Below, piece after piece: positions 36,245-45,131 of a stretch of 64,000 bases of DNA (position 1 is the first letter of the stretch; each line of letters begins with the position of its first letter). Source of the stretch: Winogradskyella litoriviva. Its GTDB lineage: Bacteria; Bacteroidota; Bacteroidia; Flavobacteriales; Flavobacteriaceae. Made by a program: the position numbers and the translations under genes. The stretch spans positions 372,001 to 436,000 of the forward strand of contig NZ_JABRWQ010000002.1 of the NCBI RefSeq assembly GCF_013249065.1, in the 5' to 3' direction. The notes beneath the pieces are model-generated. The model ran no database searches and was not told the DNA's origin. It saw nothing but the letters and a program-made list of their open reading frames with translations.

Positions 36245-36782
36245 TACTACTATTTTAGAGTCTAAGCTAAAAAGGCACAAAATTTCTTATGTCTCTGAAA
36301 ATGGAACTATAATCATTGGCAAATCTAAGACTGATTACACCATTGTCTTAGGTCTTATTATTTTCCCATTAATAGCTGCACTATGTATAACTGCATTTCT
36401 AATTTGGGATAACTTTGATTTTTTTGGAGCCAACCGAGGAAAAATAATCGTTGGTATTATATTTTTGTTTGGTACTGCATTCTTTAACTTTTCGAGAATT
36501 CAATCTAAAAAAGATTCTAATAATAATTTAAAAACGTTATTACCAAAAGTTATAAAAATTAAAAATGAATTTGGAGATTACAATTTTGATTCAAATAACA
36601 TTAAAGCATTTAGCTACAATGCAAAAGAAATAAACGAGGATTTATACGAAGGCACACTTTATTTAGTAGACACCAATAACCAGGAACATCAAATTCTTGG
36701 ATTTGATGATGACAACGAAAAATATGTTTTGAATGATTTAAAATGGTTTTCAGAATACTTAACAAAACATACCGAGATGTAA
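36231..36782 (+). CDS. Hypothetical membrane protein
   Basis: 183 residues. After a short cytoplasmic head there are two membrane helices (TIVLGLIIFPLIAALCITAFLIW and IIVGIIFLFGTAFFNF). A soluble C-terminal part follows with GDYNFDSNNIKAFSYNAKEI and LYLVDTNNQEHQILGFDDDN, which resembles small PH-like strand domains. Starts inside the end of the helical protein gene. Function unknown. Confidence 0.65.
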   Translation: MKNPNTTILESKLKRHKISYVSENGTIIIGKSKTDYTIVLGLIIFPLIAALCITAFLIWDNFDFFGANRGKIIVGIIFLFGTAFFNFSRIQSKKDSNNNLKTLLPKVIKIKNEFGDYNFDSNNIKAFSYNAKEINEDLYEGTLYLVDTNNQEHQILGFDDDNEKYVLNDLKWFSEYLTKHTEM

Positions 36783-36797
36783 TAAAAGCATTTAAAA

Positions 36798-37958
36798 CTA
36801 AAGGTTTTTCTTTGCCTTACGACTACCTTCATACATTTCGTACTTCACTAACCTTGCTTCAAGCTTAGCGTTAAATACTTTAATTTTTCTAGAAGGTCTT
36901 AATCCTACAAACTTTAAAGCTTCGAGATTAGATGTAATAAGCCAAGCATCAGTATTAGGGTATCCATGTTTTAATGTACTACCAATATTACCATAAAACT
37001 CTTCAACATTCAAATTTTCTAAACGCTCGCCATATGGTGGATTAAAAACCATATGAAGTTTTTCGTGTCCAGATTTTTGAGTTTTAAAAAAATCCTCATG
37101 CTGAATATGAATAAATTCATCTAAATGTGCATTCTTCACATTTTCTTTTGCCTTAGCAACAGCAGAAGGTGACTTATCGTAACCTAATATTTTATGATGA
37201 AAATCGCGAGTCTTCTTTAATAAGGATTCTTCAATTTTCTCAAATAAATCCACATCCCAATCTTCCCATCGCTCAAAAGCAAATTCCTTTCGCATTAAAT
37301 TTGGTGGAATATTACAGGCAATCATAGCAGCTTCGGCTAACATGGTTCCACTACCACACATAGGATCCATAAAATCGCTTTGTCCATCCCAACCACTCAT
37401 CATAATTAAACCAGCAGCTAAAACTTCATTAATTGGCGCTATATTAGTTGCAGATTTATAACCTCTTCTGTGTAGAGATTCGCCAGACGTATCTAAAGAA
37501 ATTGTACAACGTTGACGATCTATATGGACGTTTATTTTTAAATCTGGGAAACGTAAATCTACATCAGGACGCACACCTTCTAAATCTCTAAAACGATCTA
37601 CTATAGCATCCTTTGTTTTTAATGCTGTATATAGCGAATGGGTAAACACACTATTATGTACAGTAGCATCTACAGCCAAAGAGCCAGTTGCCTTCATGTA
37701 GTTTTCCCATTTCATATTCTTTACGTTTTTGTAAAGATCTTCTTCTTTTGTTACTCTAAAGGAATGTATAGGTTTTAGTATTTTTATTGCAGTTCTAATT
37801 CCAAGATTAGCTTTATACATAAAACCCTTATCACCAACAAAACTAACATTACGCACACCTTTTTCTACTTGCATAGCACCAAGTTGTGTTAGTTCTTTTG
37901 CTAAAATATCTTCAAAGCCAAATAATGTTTTGGCTAACATCTTGTAATTATTGTCCAT
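36798..37958 (-). CDS. THUMP-domain 23S rRNA (guanine-N2)-methyltransferase-like protein
   Basis: 386 residues. An N-terminal ferredoxin-like/THUMP region (about 5-160: KTLFGFEDILAKELTQLGAM, HRRGYK) is followed by a class I SAM methyltransferase with motif I FMDPMCGSGTMLAEAAMIAC (about 196) and catalytic FNPPYGER (about 307). This layout matches the RlmL N-terminal methyltransferase/YcbY-YpsC group, which makes m2G in 23S rRNA; the exact base is inferred. The start at 37958 lies 20 bp from a TAnnTTTG box inside a 23-bp inverted repeat shared with the divergent gene at 38014. Confidence 0.92.
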   Translation of the reverse strand: MDNNYKMLAKTLFGFEDILAKELTQLGAMQVEKGVRNVSFVGDKGFMYKANLGIRTAIKILKPIHSFRVTKEEDLYKNVKNMKWENYMKATGSLAVDATVHNSVFTHSLYTALKTKDAIVDRFRDLEGVRPDVDLRFPDLKINVHIDRQRCTISLDTSGESLHRRGYKSATNIAPINEVLAAGLIMMSGWDGQSDFMDPMCGSGTMLAEAAMIACNIPPNLMRKEFAFERWEDWDVDLFEKIEESLLKKTRDFHHKILGYDKSPSAVAKAKENVKNAHLDEFIHIQHEDFFKTQKSGHEKLHMVFNPPYGERLENLNVEEFYGNIGSTLKHGYPNTDAWLITSNLEALKFVGLRPSRKIKVFNAKLEARLVKYEMYEGSRKAKKNL

Positions 37959-37976
37959 AAGTTCGCTAAAATAGAT

Positions 37977-37999
37977 TGCAAAAATACAGTATTTTTGCA
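37977..37999. promoter_or_regulatory. Overlapping divergent promoters inside a 23-bp inverted repeat
   Basis: TGCAAAAATA (37977-37986), spacer cag, TATTTTTGCA (37990-37999). Each arm is a TAnnTTTG -7 box, one per strand: TATTTTTG at 37990-37997 for the plus gene and its complement at 37979-37986 for the minus gene. Both lie 16-20 bp from their start codons, so leaders would be very short. TTG boxes at -33 are not seen on either side. Confidence 0.55.
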
Positions 38000-38013
38000 G
38001 TACATTTTACATT

Positions 38014-38745
38014 ATGAGTAAATCAACGAAACAATGGTATGCATCTTGGTTTGACACACCATATTACCACATTTTATATAAAGACAGAGATTATACAGAA
38101 GCCCAAGGTTTTATGGATAATCTCACTAATTATCTCAATCTACCAGAAGGTGGTAAAATTTTAGATTTAGCTTGCGGTAAAGGACGGCATTCTGTTTACC
38201 TAAATTCCTTAGGCTATAACACTACAGGCGTTGATTTATCTGAACAAAGTATTGCATATGCTAAACAATTTGAAAACGAAACACTAAAGTTTAAGGTGCA
38301 TGATATGAGTAAAATCTATCCAGACACCTTTGATGCTGTTTTTAATCTCTTTACAAGTTTTGGTTATTTTGAAGACGATAATTGTAATCTTAAAACTATT
38401 GAAGCTATAAAAGCAGAACTCAACGATTTTGGCTTTGGTGTTATAGATTTTATGAACACTAATTACGTGATTGAAAATTTAGTTGCAGAAGATGTTAAAA
38501 CGGTAGATGACATTGATTTTCATCAAAAGCGTTACGTAAAAGACGGTTATATAATAAAAGATATTAATTTTGAAGTTGAAGGTGAGCATTTTGAATTTCA
38601 AGAACGTGTAAAAGCTTTTACTTTACAGGATTTTGAAGACCTATTTGAAAAAGCAGGTGTTCATTTATTAGATGTTTTTGGTGATTTTAAATTAAAAAAA
38701 TACCATGCAACGACCTCTGAACGCTTAATTATGATTTTTAAGTAA
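38014..38745 (+). CDS. Class I SAM-dependent methyltransferase
   Basis: 243 residues. SAM motif I is ILDLACGKGRHSVYLNSLG (about 47-65), with TTGVDLSEQSIAYAKQ (motif II) and FDAVFNLFTSFGYF (post-motif). The N-terminal WYASWFDTPYYHILYKDRDY is typical of a Bacteroidota subgroup. Substrate unknown. It diverges from the rRNA methyltransferase gene across the inverted-repeat promoter, and its stop is one base from the ZIP transporter start, so the two downstream genes share a transcript. Confidence 0.9.
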   Translation: MSKSTKQWYASWFDTPYYHILYKDRDYTEAQGFMDNLTNYLNLPEGGKILDLACGKGRHSVYLNSLGYNTTGVDLSEQSIAYAKQFENETLKFKVHDMSKIYPDTFDAVFNLFTSFGYFEDDNCNLKTIEAIKAELNDFGFGVIDFMNTNYVIENLVAEDVKTVDDIDFHQKRYVKDGYIIKDINFEVEGEHFEFQERVKAFTLQDFEDLFEKAGVHLLDVFGDFKLKKYHATTSERLIMIFK

Positions 38746-38746
38746 A

Positions 38747-39421
38747 ATGAAAAGTTATTTATTACCATTACTTGCCGTTATAATTGGTATCATCATTGCT
38801 TTTTTAATTAAAAAGCAAAACTCTATTTATACAAAACTACTCTTATCATTTAGTGGCGCGTTTTTATTAGCCCTCACCCTTTTTGATTTATTGCCAGAAG
38901 TGTATCATCATTTAGATGCCAAACAAACAGGCCTATATATAATGTGTGGTATTTTACTTCAGGTTATTTTAGAATTTTTCTCTAAAGGCGCAGAACATGG
39001 CCATGTACATATCCATAAGGATGATAACCAATTTCCATGGTCGCTATTTATTAGCTTGTGCATTCATAGCTTTTTAGAAGGTTTTCCAATACACCAACAC
39101 AACGATATGGTATATGGTGTTTTAATTCATAAAATTCCAATTGCAATACTAATTACGGCATTTTTATTAAAATCTAGTTATAGTAAACTTCAAATTATTA
39201 TATTCTTAATTGTATTTGCTGCTATGACACCTTTAGGCACATTAATATCTAATCATTCAACTGTTATGGTAAATTATGTTGATGTCATTAATGCTATTGT
39301 TATCGGTATATTTTTTCATATCTCTACAACTATTTTGTTTGAAAGTAGTGAAGGTCATAAATTTAATTTGTCTAAATTAGTTGCAATTGTATTAGGTATA
39401 GCTATTGCTTACATTATATAA
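38747..39421 (+). CDS. ZIP family metal transporter
   Basis: 224 residues, about seven to eight membrane helices. Metal-site motifs are present: CIHSFLEGFPIHQH in the fourth core helix and VLIHKIPIAILITAFLL in the fifth, with HISTTILFESSEGHK after them. A His-rich loop (KGAEHGHVHIHKDDN) precedes the core. ZIP proteins bring zinc or related divalent metals into the cytoplasm. It starts one base after the methyltransferase stop. Confidence 0.88.
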   Translation: MKSYLLPLLAVIIGIIIAFLIKKQNSIYTKLLLSFSGAFLLALTLFDLLPEVYHHLDAKQTGLYIMCGILLQVILEFFSKGAEHGHVHIHKDDNQFPWSLFISLCIHSFLEGFPIHQHNDMVYGVLIHKIPIAILITAFLLKSSYSKLQIIIFLIVFAAMTPLGTLISNHSTVMVNYVDVINAIVIGIFFHISTTILFESSEGHKFNLSKLVAIVLGIAIAYII

Positions 39422-39449
39422 ATTAAGCTTAATTATTAAATTTAAAACA

Positions 39450-39878
39450 TTGTTTAGCAAAGAAGAATCTCGCTTATTAAGACAAGAATTTTGGACTAGC
39501 TTTGGGAAATCATTTCCAAGAAAATGGCTCTTATATGATACTAAAATAAAAGGCGTTTCTTTTAAATTTCACTTTGACACAAAATCTGCTTTAATTGCCT
39601 TAGATTTAGAAGACGATTTAGACAACCGAATTAATTGCTGGGAAAAATTAGTAGCTTTAAAAGGTATTTTAAAAAGTGACTATTTACCAGAAGTTATATA
39701 CGAGGAAGAATATTTTTTAGATAATGGTAAAGAAATATCACGGATTTACTTACCACTAGACCAAAAAGTATCTATCCATAACAAAAATTCTTGGCGAGAT
39801 GTTATGGAATTCTTTAACGAAAACATGAGTTTATTTGAAGCTTTTTTTGAAGAATACAGAGATATGATTAAAGGATAA
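39450..39878 (+). CDS. DUF4268 domain-containing protein
   Basis: About 142 residues from TTG 39450 (MFSKEESRLLRQEFWTSFGK), the start seen across the family. A longer frame from TTG 39405 would overlap the ZIP gene by 17 bp and add non-family residues. Blocks: GKSFPRKWLLYDTKIKGVSF, FHFDTKSALIALDLE, NSWRDVMEFFNENM, ending FEAFFEEYRDMIKG. Small cytoplasmic protein of unknown role, sometimes found near restriction or repair genes; there is no such link here. Co-transcribed with the ZIP gene. Confidence 0.85.
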   Translation: MFSKEESRLLRQEFWTSFGKSFPRKWLLYDTKIKGVSFKFHFDTKSALIALDLEDDLDNRINCWEKLVALKGILKSDYLPEVIYEEEYFLDNGKEISRIYLPLDQKVSIHNKNSWRDVMEFFNENMSLFEAFFEEYRDMIKG

Positions 39879-39903
39879 TTAACCAACCAAAAACCAACCA
39901 AAT

Positions 39904-40356
39904 ATGAAAAACATTTTTGACAAAGTTGTTACAGATGAGGTTATTGAACGTATTAACCAACTTAACCCAAGCACTAAACCAAATTGGGGAAAAATGTCTG
40001 TTGACCAAATGTTAGCACATTGCAACGTTACCTATGAAATGGATTTTGAAAACAAACACCCAAAGCCTAAAGGCTTAATGAAGTGGATGCTTAAGACATT
40101 CGTAAAAAAAGTAGTTGTAAGTGAAAAACCATACAAGCACAATAGTCGTACTGCACCAGTATTTTTAATTACTAATGAAAAAGATTTTAAAGCAGAAAAA
40201 GAACGACTAATTACGTATATCAATAAAACACAAGCGTTAGGTGCCGACTATTATGACCAAAGAGAGAGCCATTCTTTTGGAAAATTAAATAAAACGGAAT
40301 GGAACAACATGTTTTACAAACATTTAGACCATCACTTAACCCAATTTGGAGTATAA
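39904..40356 (+). CDS. DUF1569 (DinB-like) protein
   Basis: 150 residues. The family hallmarks are PNWGKMSVDQMLAHCNVTYE (His in the first metal-site helix) and LNKTEWNNMFYKHLDHHLTQ (the C-terminal HLDHH). The fold is the DinB four-helix bundle that binds a metal through three His. Function unknown in bacteria of this group. It follows the DUF4268 gene by 25 bp, so it may be the last gene of the methyltransferase/ZIP operon. Confidence 0.88.
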   Translation: MKNIFDKVVTDEVIERINQLNPSTKPNWGKMSVDQMLAHCNVTYEMDFENKHPKPKGLMKWMLKTFVKKVVVSEKPYKHNSRTAPVFLITNEKDFKAEKERLITYINKTQALGADYYDQRESHSFGKLNKTEWNNMFYKHLDHHLTQFGV

Positions 40357-40478
40357 GCGAAGAAAAATAGAATATTGAAAGAATGCGTTTATGAATCATT
40401 TCTAATTAAAAATCTCGAAGACAATTAAACACAAGCGAGAATAACATATTTTATTAACCACCTTTTATTAGTTATTAA

Positions 40479-41684
40479 ATGAAAAATTTAATTTTCATCC
40501 TCTTTTTATGTTTTTCTATTTCTAATATACATGGCCAAACGAAAAATGATATTGTCATTGGAAAAATCGAAACAATAGAATCTAAAGTTTTAAATGAGCA
40601 AAGAAGAATATTAGTTTATGTCCCAGAAAACGCTACACATCCTAATTACAAACAGAAATCTTATCCTGTTGTATATCTCTTAGATGGCGATGCTCATTTT
40701 TATTCTGTAGTTGGCTTAATAAAACAACTAAGTTCTGTAAATGGAAATACCCTTTGCCCTAAAATGATTGTTGTTGGTATTTCAAACACTAATAGAACTA
40801 GAGACCTAACACCAACAAAAGGAGAACGTGCTAATTCTGGAGGAGGCGAAAACTTTATGTCTTTTATAAAAAATGAATTAATACCTCATATAGACTCAAA
40901 CTATCCAACCTTAAATTTCCGAACTTTTATTGGGCACTCATTAGGCGGTTTAACCGTTATGAATACTTTATTAAATCAACCTGATTTATTTAATGCTTAT
41001 GTTGCCATTGATCCTTCCATGTGGTACAACAATAAAAACCTACTAAGCAAGATTAAAACATCAACATTTAATGAAACATACAAGAACAAAACGCTCTTTT
41101 TAGGCATTGCAAATACAATGCACAAAGACATGGATACCATACGTATAAAAAAGGACACTACAGCTTCTACAAGGCATATACGTGCAATTTTAGAACTCAA
41201 TATGTTTTTAAAGGATAGCCAAGAAAAGCACCTGTCTTTTAAGAGTAAATATTATGAAGACGATGACCATGGTTCTGTTCCACTCATTGCAGAGTACGAT
41301 GCCTTACGATATATTTTTAAATTCCATAGATTTAAACTGCATAGAGACGATTATTTAAATCCAGAGGTTAATCTCGTCGCTAAAGTTGAAGCTTATTATA
41401 AAAAATTATCTCAAGGATTTGGTATAGAAATTAAACCAGATGAAGAATATGTGAATAATTTAGGATATCAATTATTGAATAATAATGCTTTTAAAAAATC
41501 AGAACAAATCTTTAAATTAAATATAAAAAACTATCCAGAGAGTTTTAATGTTTACGATTCAATAGGAGATTTGTATATGGCTATTGGCGATAAAGAAAAA
41601 GCTATTGAGAATTTTAAAAAGTCAGTATTTATTAATGAAAAATCTTATTCAAAGGCAAAGTTATTAGAATTAGAAAAGGACTAA
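40479..41684 (+). CDS. Exported esterase (alpha/beta hydrolase, Fes/esterase-D type) with C-terminal TPR
   Basis: 401 residues. A signal peptide (MKNLIFILFLCFSISNIHGQ) precedes an esterase domain with SYPVVYLLDGDAHFYSVVG, ISNTNRTRDLTPTKG, and nucleophile elbow FIGHSLGGLTV (Ser at about 153); a candidate catalytic His lies in DDDHGSVPL. The last ~80 residues contain a TPR-like pair (GDLYMAIGDKEKAIENFKKS). The esterase half resembles enzymes that hydrolyse ferric-siderophore esters or S-formylglutathione-like substrates; which is unknown. The TPR tail may hold a partner at the periplasmic face. Confidence 0.88.
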   Translation: MKNLIFILFLCFSISNIHGQTKNDIVIGKIETIESKVLNEQRRILVYVPENATHPNYKQKSYPVVYLLDGDAHFYSVVGLIKQLSSVNGNTLCPKMIVVGISNTNRTRDLTPTKGERANSGGGENFMSFIKNELIPHIDSNYPTLNFRTFIGHSLGGLTVMNTLLNQPDLFNAYVAIDPSMWYNNKNLLSKIKTSTFNETYKNKTLFLGIANTMHKDMDTIRIKKDTTASTRHIRAILELNMFLKDSQEKHLSFKSKYYEDDDHGSVPLIAEYDALRYIFKFHRFKLHRDDYLNPEVNLVAKVEAYYKKLSQGFGIEIKPDEEYVNNLGYQLLNNNAFKKSEQIFKLNIKNYPESFNVYDSIGDLYMAIGDKEKAIENFKKSVFINEKSYSKAKLLELEKD

Positions 41685-41688
41685 CACT

Positions 41689-42303
41689 CTACCCTTCTTC
41701 TTTCCTATATAAACTTGGTAAGCTAATTTTAAACCTAACTGCAACTAATCGCACAATAATTACAACCAAACCAGCAACAACAAAGAGATAATTTTCATCA
41801 TCCAAAAATTTTCGTAATAAAAAATAAGTCAATCCACCCAAAATACAGGCAGTTGCATAAATTTCTTTTCTAAAAATCACTGGTATTTCATTGCACAAAA
41901 TATCTCTTAAAACACCTCCAAAACAAGCCGTCATTGTACCTAATGCTATGCAAATTATGGGATGTAATCCCGCAATAACACCTGTCTCTACACCAACTAC
42001 TGTATAAAGTGCAATACCTATGGTATCAAATAAAAAGAGTGATTTTCTTAAATAATTAATTCGCTTTCTAAAAATTACAGCAAAGACTACAGATCCAAAA
42101 ATAACATAAACAAATGTCATGTTTTTCATCCAAGAAACTGGTTCAACTCCAATCATAACATCCCTTAAAGTACCACCTCCAACTGCAGTTACAAACGCAA
42201 TAATGAGTACACCAAATGGATCCATACGTTTGTTCATAGCGACCAATACACCAGAAATGGCAAAAGAAACGGTTCCTAAAATATCTACAATTTGAAAAAA
42301 CAT
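41689..42303 (-). CDS. Trimeric intracellular cation (TRIC)-type channel, UPF0126 family
   Basis: 204 residues, seven predicted membrane helices built as two repeats. Each repeat holds a Gly-Gly-x-x-Arg-Asp signature: TAVGGGTLRDVMIGVEPVSW and ACFGGVLRDILCNEIPVIF. These are the conserved TRIC/YadS marks. Bacterial members conduct monovalent cations. It is convergent with the esterase gene (4-bp gap) and has about 170 bp of non-coding sequence upstream before the RDD gene. Confidence 0.9.
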   Translation of the reverse strand: MFFQIVDILGTVSFAISGVLVAMNKRMDPFGVLIIAFVTAVGGGTLRDVMIGVEPVSWMKNMTFVYVIFGSVVFAVIFRKRINYLRKSLFLFDTIGIALYTVVGVETGVIAGLHPIICIALGTMTACFGGVLRDILCNEIPVIFRKEIYATACILGGLTYFLLRKFLDDENYLFVVAGLVVIIVRLVAVRFKISLPSLYRKEEG

Positions 42304-42477
42304 GGGTTTTCTGCTAGTTTAAAACTGAAACACTATGGGTTACTTTAGTGTTTACTTCATTCATTATAATTATAAGACTCCTGCTTTAAAAGGAATATTG
42401 ATTTTTAAAGCTACATAAGCTACAAATAATAGAAATCATTCTTACACTTTTTCTAAAAATAAAAAGCGGCTTTCTGC

Positions 42478-43194
42478 TTACATACTCTGCGTGTAATAAT
42501 TATAATCTTTTATCACTTTAGCTACAAAATCTATTGGTTTCTCTGTTGTTTCTATAGCCATAACTTTTAAAAGACGTGCATGTAAATTTACAATGATATT
42601 ATGATTTCCGTTTCTAACAGCATCGTCATATAAATTTTTAATGGTTTGCATGTCACTATCATTTAATAGAGTCACCTGACTGTAAGTTGGCACATAATCT
42701 TGTGGAATATCTTTAATAAGTGTATGCTCTATAGTTAAGGGTTGTTTCTCGCTAATTACAGTTGTACCTGCTGCTATGTCTCCAATACGTTGCCCATTAC
42801 CTTTTAATAAAATAGTTATAGCTGCAGCTCCACCAGAGGTTAATGCTACATCAACTATACGAAGTATCCAACGCACAAAATAATTAGCAAAACTAGGCTT
42901 AGAGCCATCTAATTTCACAACTCTAGTTTTCATTACCATTTTGCCCAAGGTTTGGCCATTTAAAAATGTTTCGAGCAATACATAGTATAAAAATGCAGGC
43001 AATGACACCAATAAATAAATTGCCCATGTATCTCCCATATCTAAATCCAAACTCACTAAAAGGGCAATAGTAGCAATTGCATACAATAGAATTACAGCAC
43101 TATCAATGAGGTAACCAAGCATTCTATCACCAATACTAGCAACATTTTGGTTTATCCCTACATTTTGGGCAGTTTCTATTTGAAATTTATCCAT
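42478..43194 (-). CDS. RDD family membrane protein
   Basis: About 238 residues from ATG 43194 (MDKFQIETAQNVGIN). A 21-codon longer frame overlaps the divergent gene start and is rejected. The RDD domain is clear: IGDRMLGYLIDSAVILLYAI, TLGKMVMKTRVVKLDGSKPS, with FVRWILRIVDV and GDIAAGTTVIS. Residues 150-238 form a soluble helical tail. It diverges from the SpoIIM-DUF58 operon, where RDD proteins are a recurrent neighbour, so it is likely part of the same membrane system. Confidence 0.9.
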   Translation of the reverse strand: MDKFQIETAQNVGINQNVASIGDRMLGYLIDSAVILLYAIATIALLVSLDLDMGDTWAIYLLVSLPAFLYYVLLETFLNGQTLGKMVMKTRVVKLDGSKPSFANYFVRWILRIVDVALTSGGAAAITILLKGNGQRIGDIAAGTTVISEKQPLTIEHTLIKDIPQDYVPTYSQVTLLNDSDMQTIKNLYDDAVRNGNHNIIVNLHARLLKVMAIETTEKPIDFVAKVIKDYNYYTQSM

Positions 43195-43230
43195 ATTTTC
43201 TTTTCTTTGGAAGTCTAAAAAAGGATTAAA

Positions 43231-44241
43231 ATGCGCGAGGCAGCTTTTGTAAAGCAAAATAAAGACAAATGGTTAGAATTTGAAAATATTCTTACAAATA
43301 AAACGCAGATTGATCCCGATTTACTTTCCGACTTATATATTGAAGTTACAGATCATTTAAGCTACGCAAAAACCTTTTACGCTAATAGTAATACAGAGCG
43401 TTATCTTAATCAATTAGCTTCAAAAGCACATAACACTATTTACAAAACTAAAAAGGAACCTAAGAACAGACTTATTTCTTTTTTTAAAACTGAATTTCCG
43501 ACTATGTTTTATCAACATCATCGCGAACTTCTTATTACTTTTTTAGTTTTTGCTTTATTCGTATTTGTAGGAGCCTACTCTACAGCTAGCGAAGATGATT
43601 TTGTGCGTTCCTTTGGTCTTAGTGATGCCTATGTTAATGCTACACTAAATAATATTGAAAAAGGAGACCCAATGGCCGTTTATAAACAACAAGGCGAATT
43701 TCATATGTTTTTAGGTATAACACTAAATAATATTAAAGTGGCACTTTTTGCTTTTGGATATGGAATTTTATTAGGTGTTGGCTCATTATATTTTATGATG
43801 CAAAATGGTATTATGCTAGGTAGTTTTCAGTATTTCTTTTTCCAACAAGGATTACTTTGGGAATCTGCCAGAACAATTTGGATACATGGTACTATAGAAA
43901 TTTCAGTAATTATTATAGCCGGTTGTGCAGGCCTTGTTATGGGAAATGGCATGTTATTTACCGGAACATTGCCTAGACTAGAAGCCTTTAAACGAGGTGT
44001 AATAAACGGTTTAAAAATTTTAATGAGTACCATTCCGTTTTTTATAATCGCAGGCTTTTTAGAAGGTTTTGTAACTAGACATACTGAAATGCCAGATTGG
44101 CTCGCCATCTTAATCATCACTGGCTCATTGGCCTTAATTATATTTTATTATGTAATATATCCTATACAATTGCACAGAAAATCAAAACTACAATTAGAAC
44201 AAAAAAATAGTGTAGAACTTCATCTTACCCAAACCAATTAA
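43231..44241 (+). CDS. Stage II sporulation protein M (SpoIIM)-like membrane protein
   Basis: 336 residues. A cytoplasmic N-terminal helix region (REAAFVKQNKDKWLEFENIL) precedes five or so membrane helices of the SpoIIM/DUF95 family. Marks: FHMFLGITLNNIKVALFAFG, GILLGVGSLYFMMQNGIMLG, IWIHGTIEISVIIIAGCAG. This organism does not belong to a spore-forming group; in Bacteroidota the gene belongs to the MoxR/DUF58 cluster. First gene of a six-gene operon; it diverges from RDD. Confidence 0.9.
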   Translation: MREAAFVKQNKDKWLEFENILTNKTQIDPDLLSDLYIEVTDHLSYAKTFYANSNTERYLNQLASKAHNTIYKTKKEPKNRLISFFKTEFPTMFYQHHRELLITFLVFALFVFVGAYSTASEDDFVRSFGLSDAYVNATLNNIEKGDPMAVYKQQGEFHMFLGITLNNIKVALFAFGYGILLGVGSLYFMMQNGIMLGSFQYFFFQQGLLWESARTIWIHGTIEISVIIIAGCAGLVMGNGMLFTGTLPRLEAFKRGVINGLKILMSTIPFFIIAGFLEGFVTRHTEMPDWLAILIITGSLALIIFYYVIYPIQLHRKSKLQLEQKNSVELHLTQTN

Positions 44242-44243
44242 TT

Positions 44244-45131
44244 ATGAATAAACCTTTTATAGAATTTAGAAAACAGCGCGATTTCAGCAGCATATTAAGT
44301 GACACTTTTGGCTTTATTAGAAACGAGTTTAAGCCATTTATGAATACTATTTTTAACATAGCAGGACCAGCTATTATTATTTTTATGCTCTCACTTGCTG
44401 CGTACAATTATGTGTCGGGAGATATTTTTAATTTTTCAACATTTGGAGAACCTAGTTTTAATTCTGGGAATATAGTTGTCACTATAATTGTTGCACTGCT
44501 ATATTTTTTGTCTGCAATAGCAGCTTATATCCTTACAGTTGCCACTGTACTGTTTTACATTAAATCTTATGTAGACAACAAAGGAATAACTGACCAAAAA
44601 GAAATAAAAGACAACGTATATAAATCATTTTGGTCATTTTTTGGATTAAGCTTCTTAAAGGGTATTACCATTATTATAGCCACTATGTTGTGCGTTTTAC
44701 CAGTTTTATATGTAATGGTTCCTATGGCCATTGTATTTAGTATTTATGTTTTTGAACCGCGACGTTCATCTTCAGATGCCTATAGTCAAAGTTTTAGTTT
44801 AGTAAATATCGATTTTTGGACCGCTTTTGGCGCCTTTATTGTTTTAGGTATTATTTACTATGTTCTTGGTATGGTGTTCTCTATTCCATCAGTAATATAC
44901 GCTATTATTGGTACAGGTATTTTTTCAGGAGAAGTAGATCCTGGTGACATGAGTAGCTTTGCACAAGATCCTATTGTCATTTTCCTTAATGTGCTTAATA
45001 CATTCTTTCAGTTTTTATTAAATATTATTTTAATGGTTGGTGGAGCTGTTATTTATTTTCATTTACACGAAAAAACAAACTTTACAGGCACATACGATCG
45101 TATTAACGAAATAGGTAAAATAGAAGAATAA
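44244..45131 (+). CDS. Multi-spanning membrane protein in the MoxR-DUF58 operon
   Basis: 295 residues with about six hydrophobic helices (IFNIAGPAIIIFMLSLAAYN, IVVTIIVALLYFLSAIAAYI, FLKGITIIIATMLCVLPVLY, FGAFIVLGIIYYVLGMVF, FLLNIILMVGGAVIYFHL) and a start like other cluster members (FRKQRDFSSILSDTFGFIRN). The family resembles the membrane domain placed beside glycerophosphodiester phosphodiesterases, but no enzyme domain is present. The start is 2 bp after the spoIIM stop. Role unknown, tied by context to the operon. Confidence 0.8.
   Translation: MNKPFIEFRKQRDFSSILSDTFGFIRNEFKPFMNTIFNIAGPAIIIFMLSLAAYNYVSGDIFNFSTFGEPSFNSGNIVVTIIVALLYFLSAIAAYILTVATVLFYIKSYVDNKGITDQKEIKDNVYKSFWSFFGLSFLKGITIIIATMLCVLPVLYVMVPMAIVFSIYVFEPRRSSSDAYSQSFSLVNIDFWTAFGAFIVLGIIYYVLGMVFSIPSVIYAIIGTGIFSGEVDPGDMSSFAQDPIVIFLNVLNTFFQFLLNIILMVGGAVIYFHLHEKTNFTGTYDRINEIGKIEE

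Noticed and set aside
43195..43257. Longer start of the RDD protein at 43257
   Set aside because: It runs into the start of the divergent SpoIIM gene; the ATG at 43194 opens a normal RDD protein.
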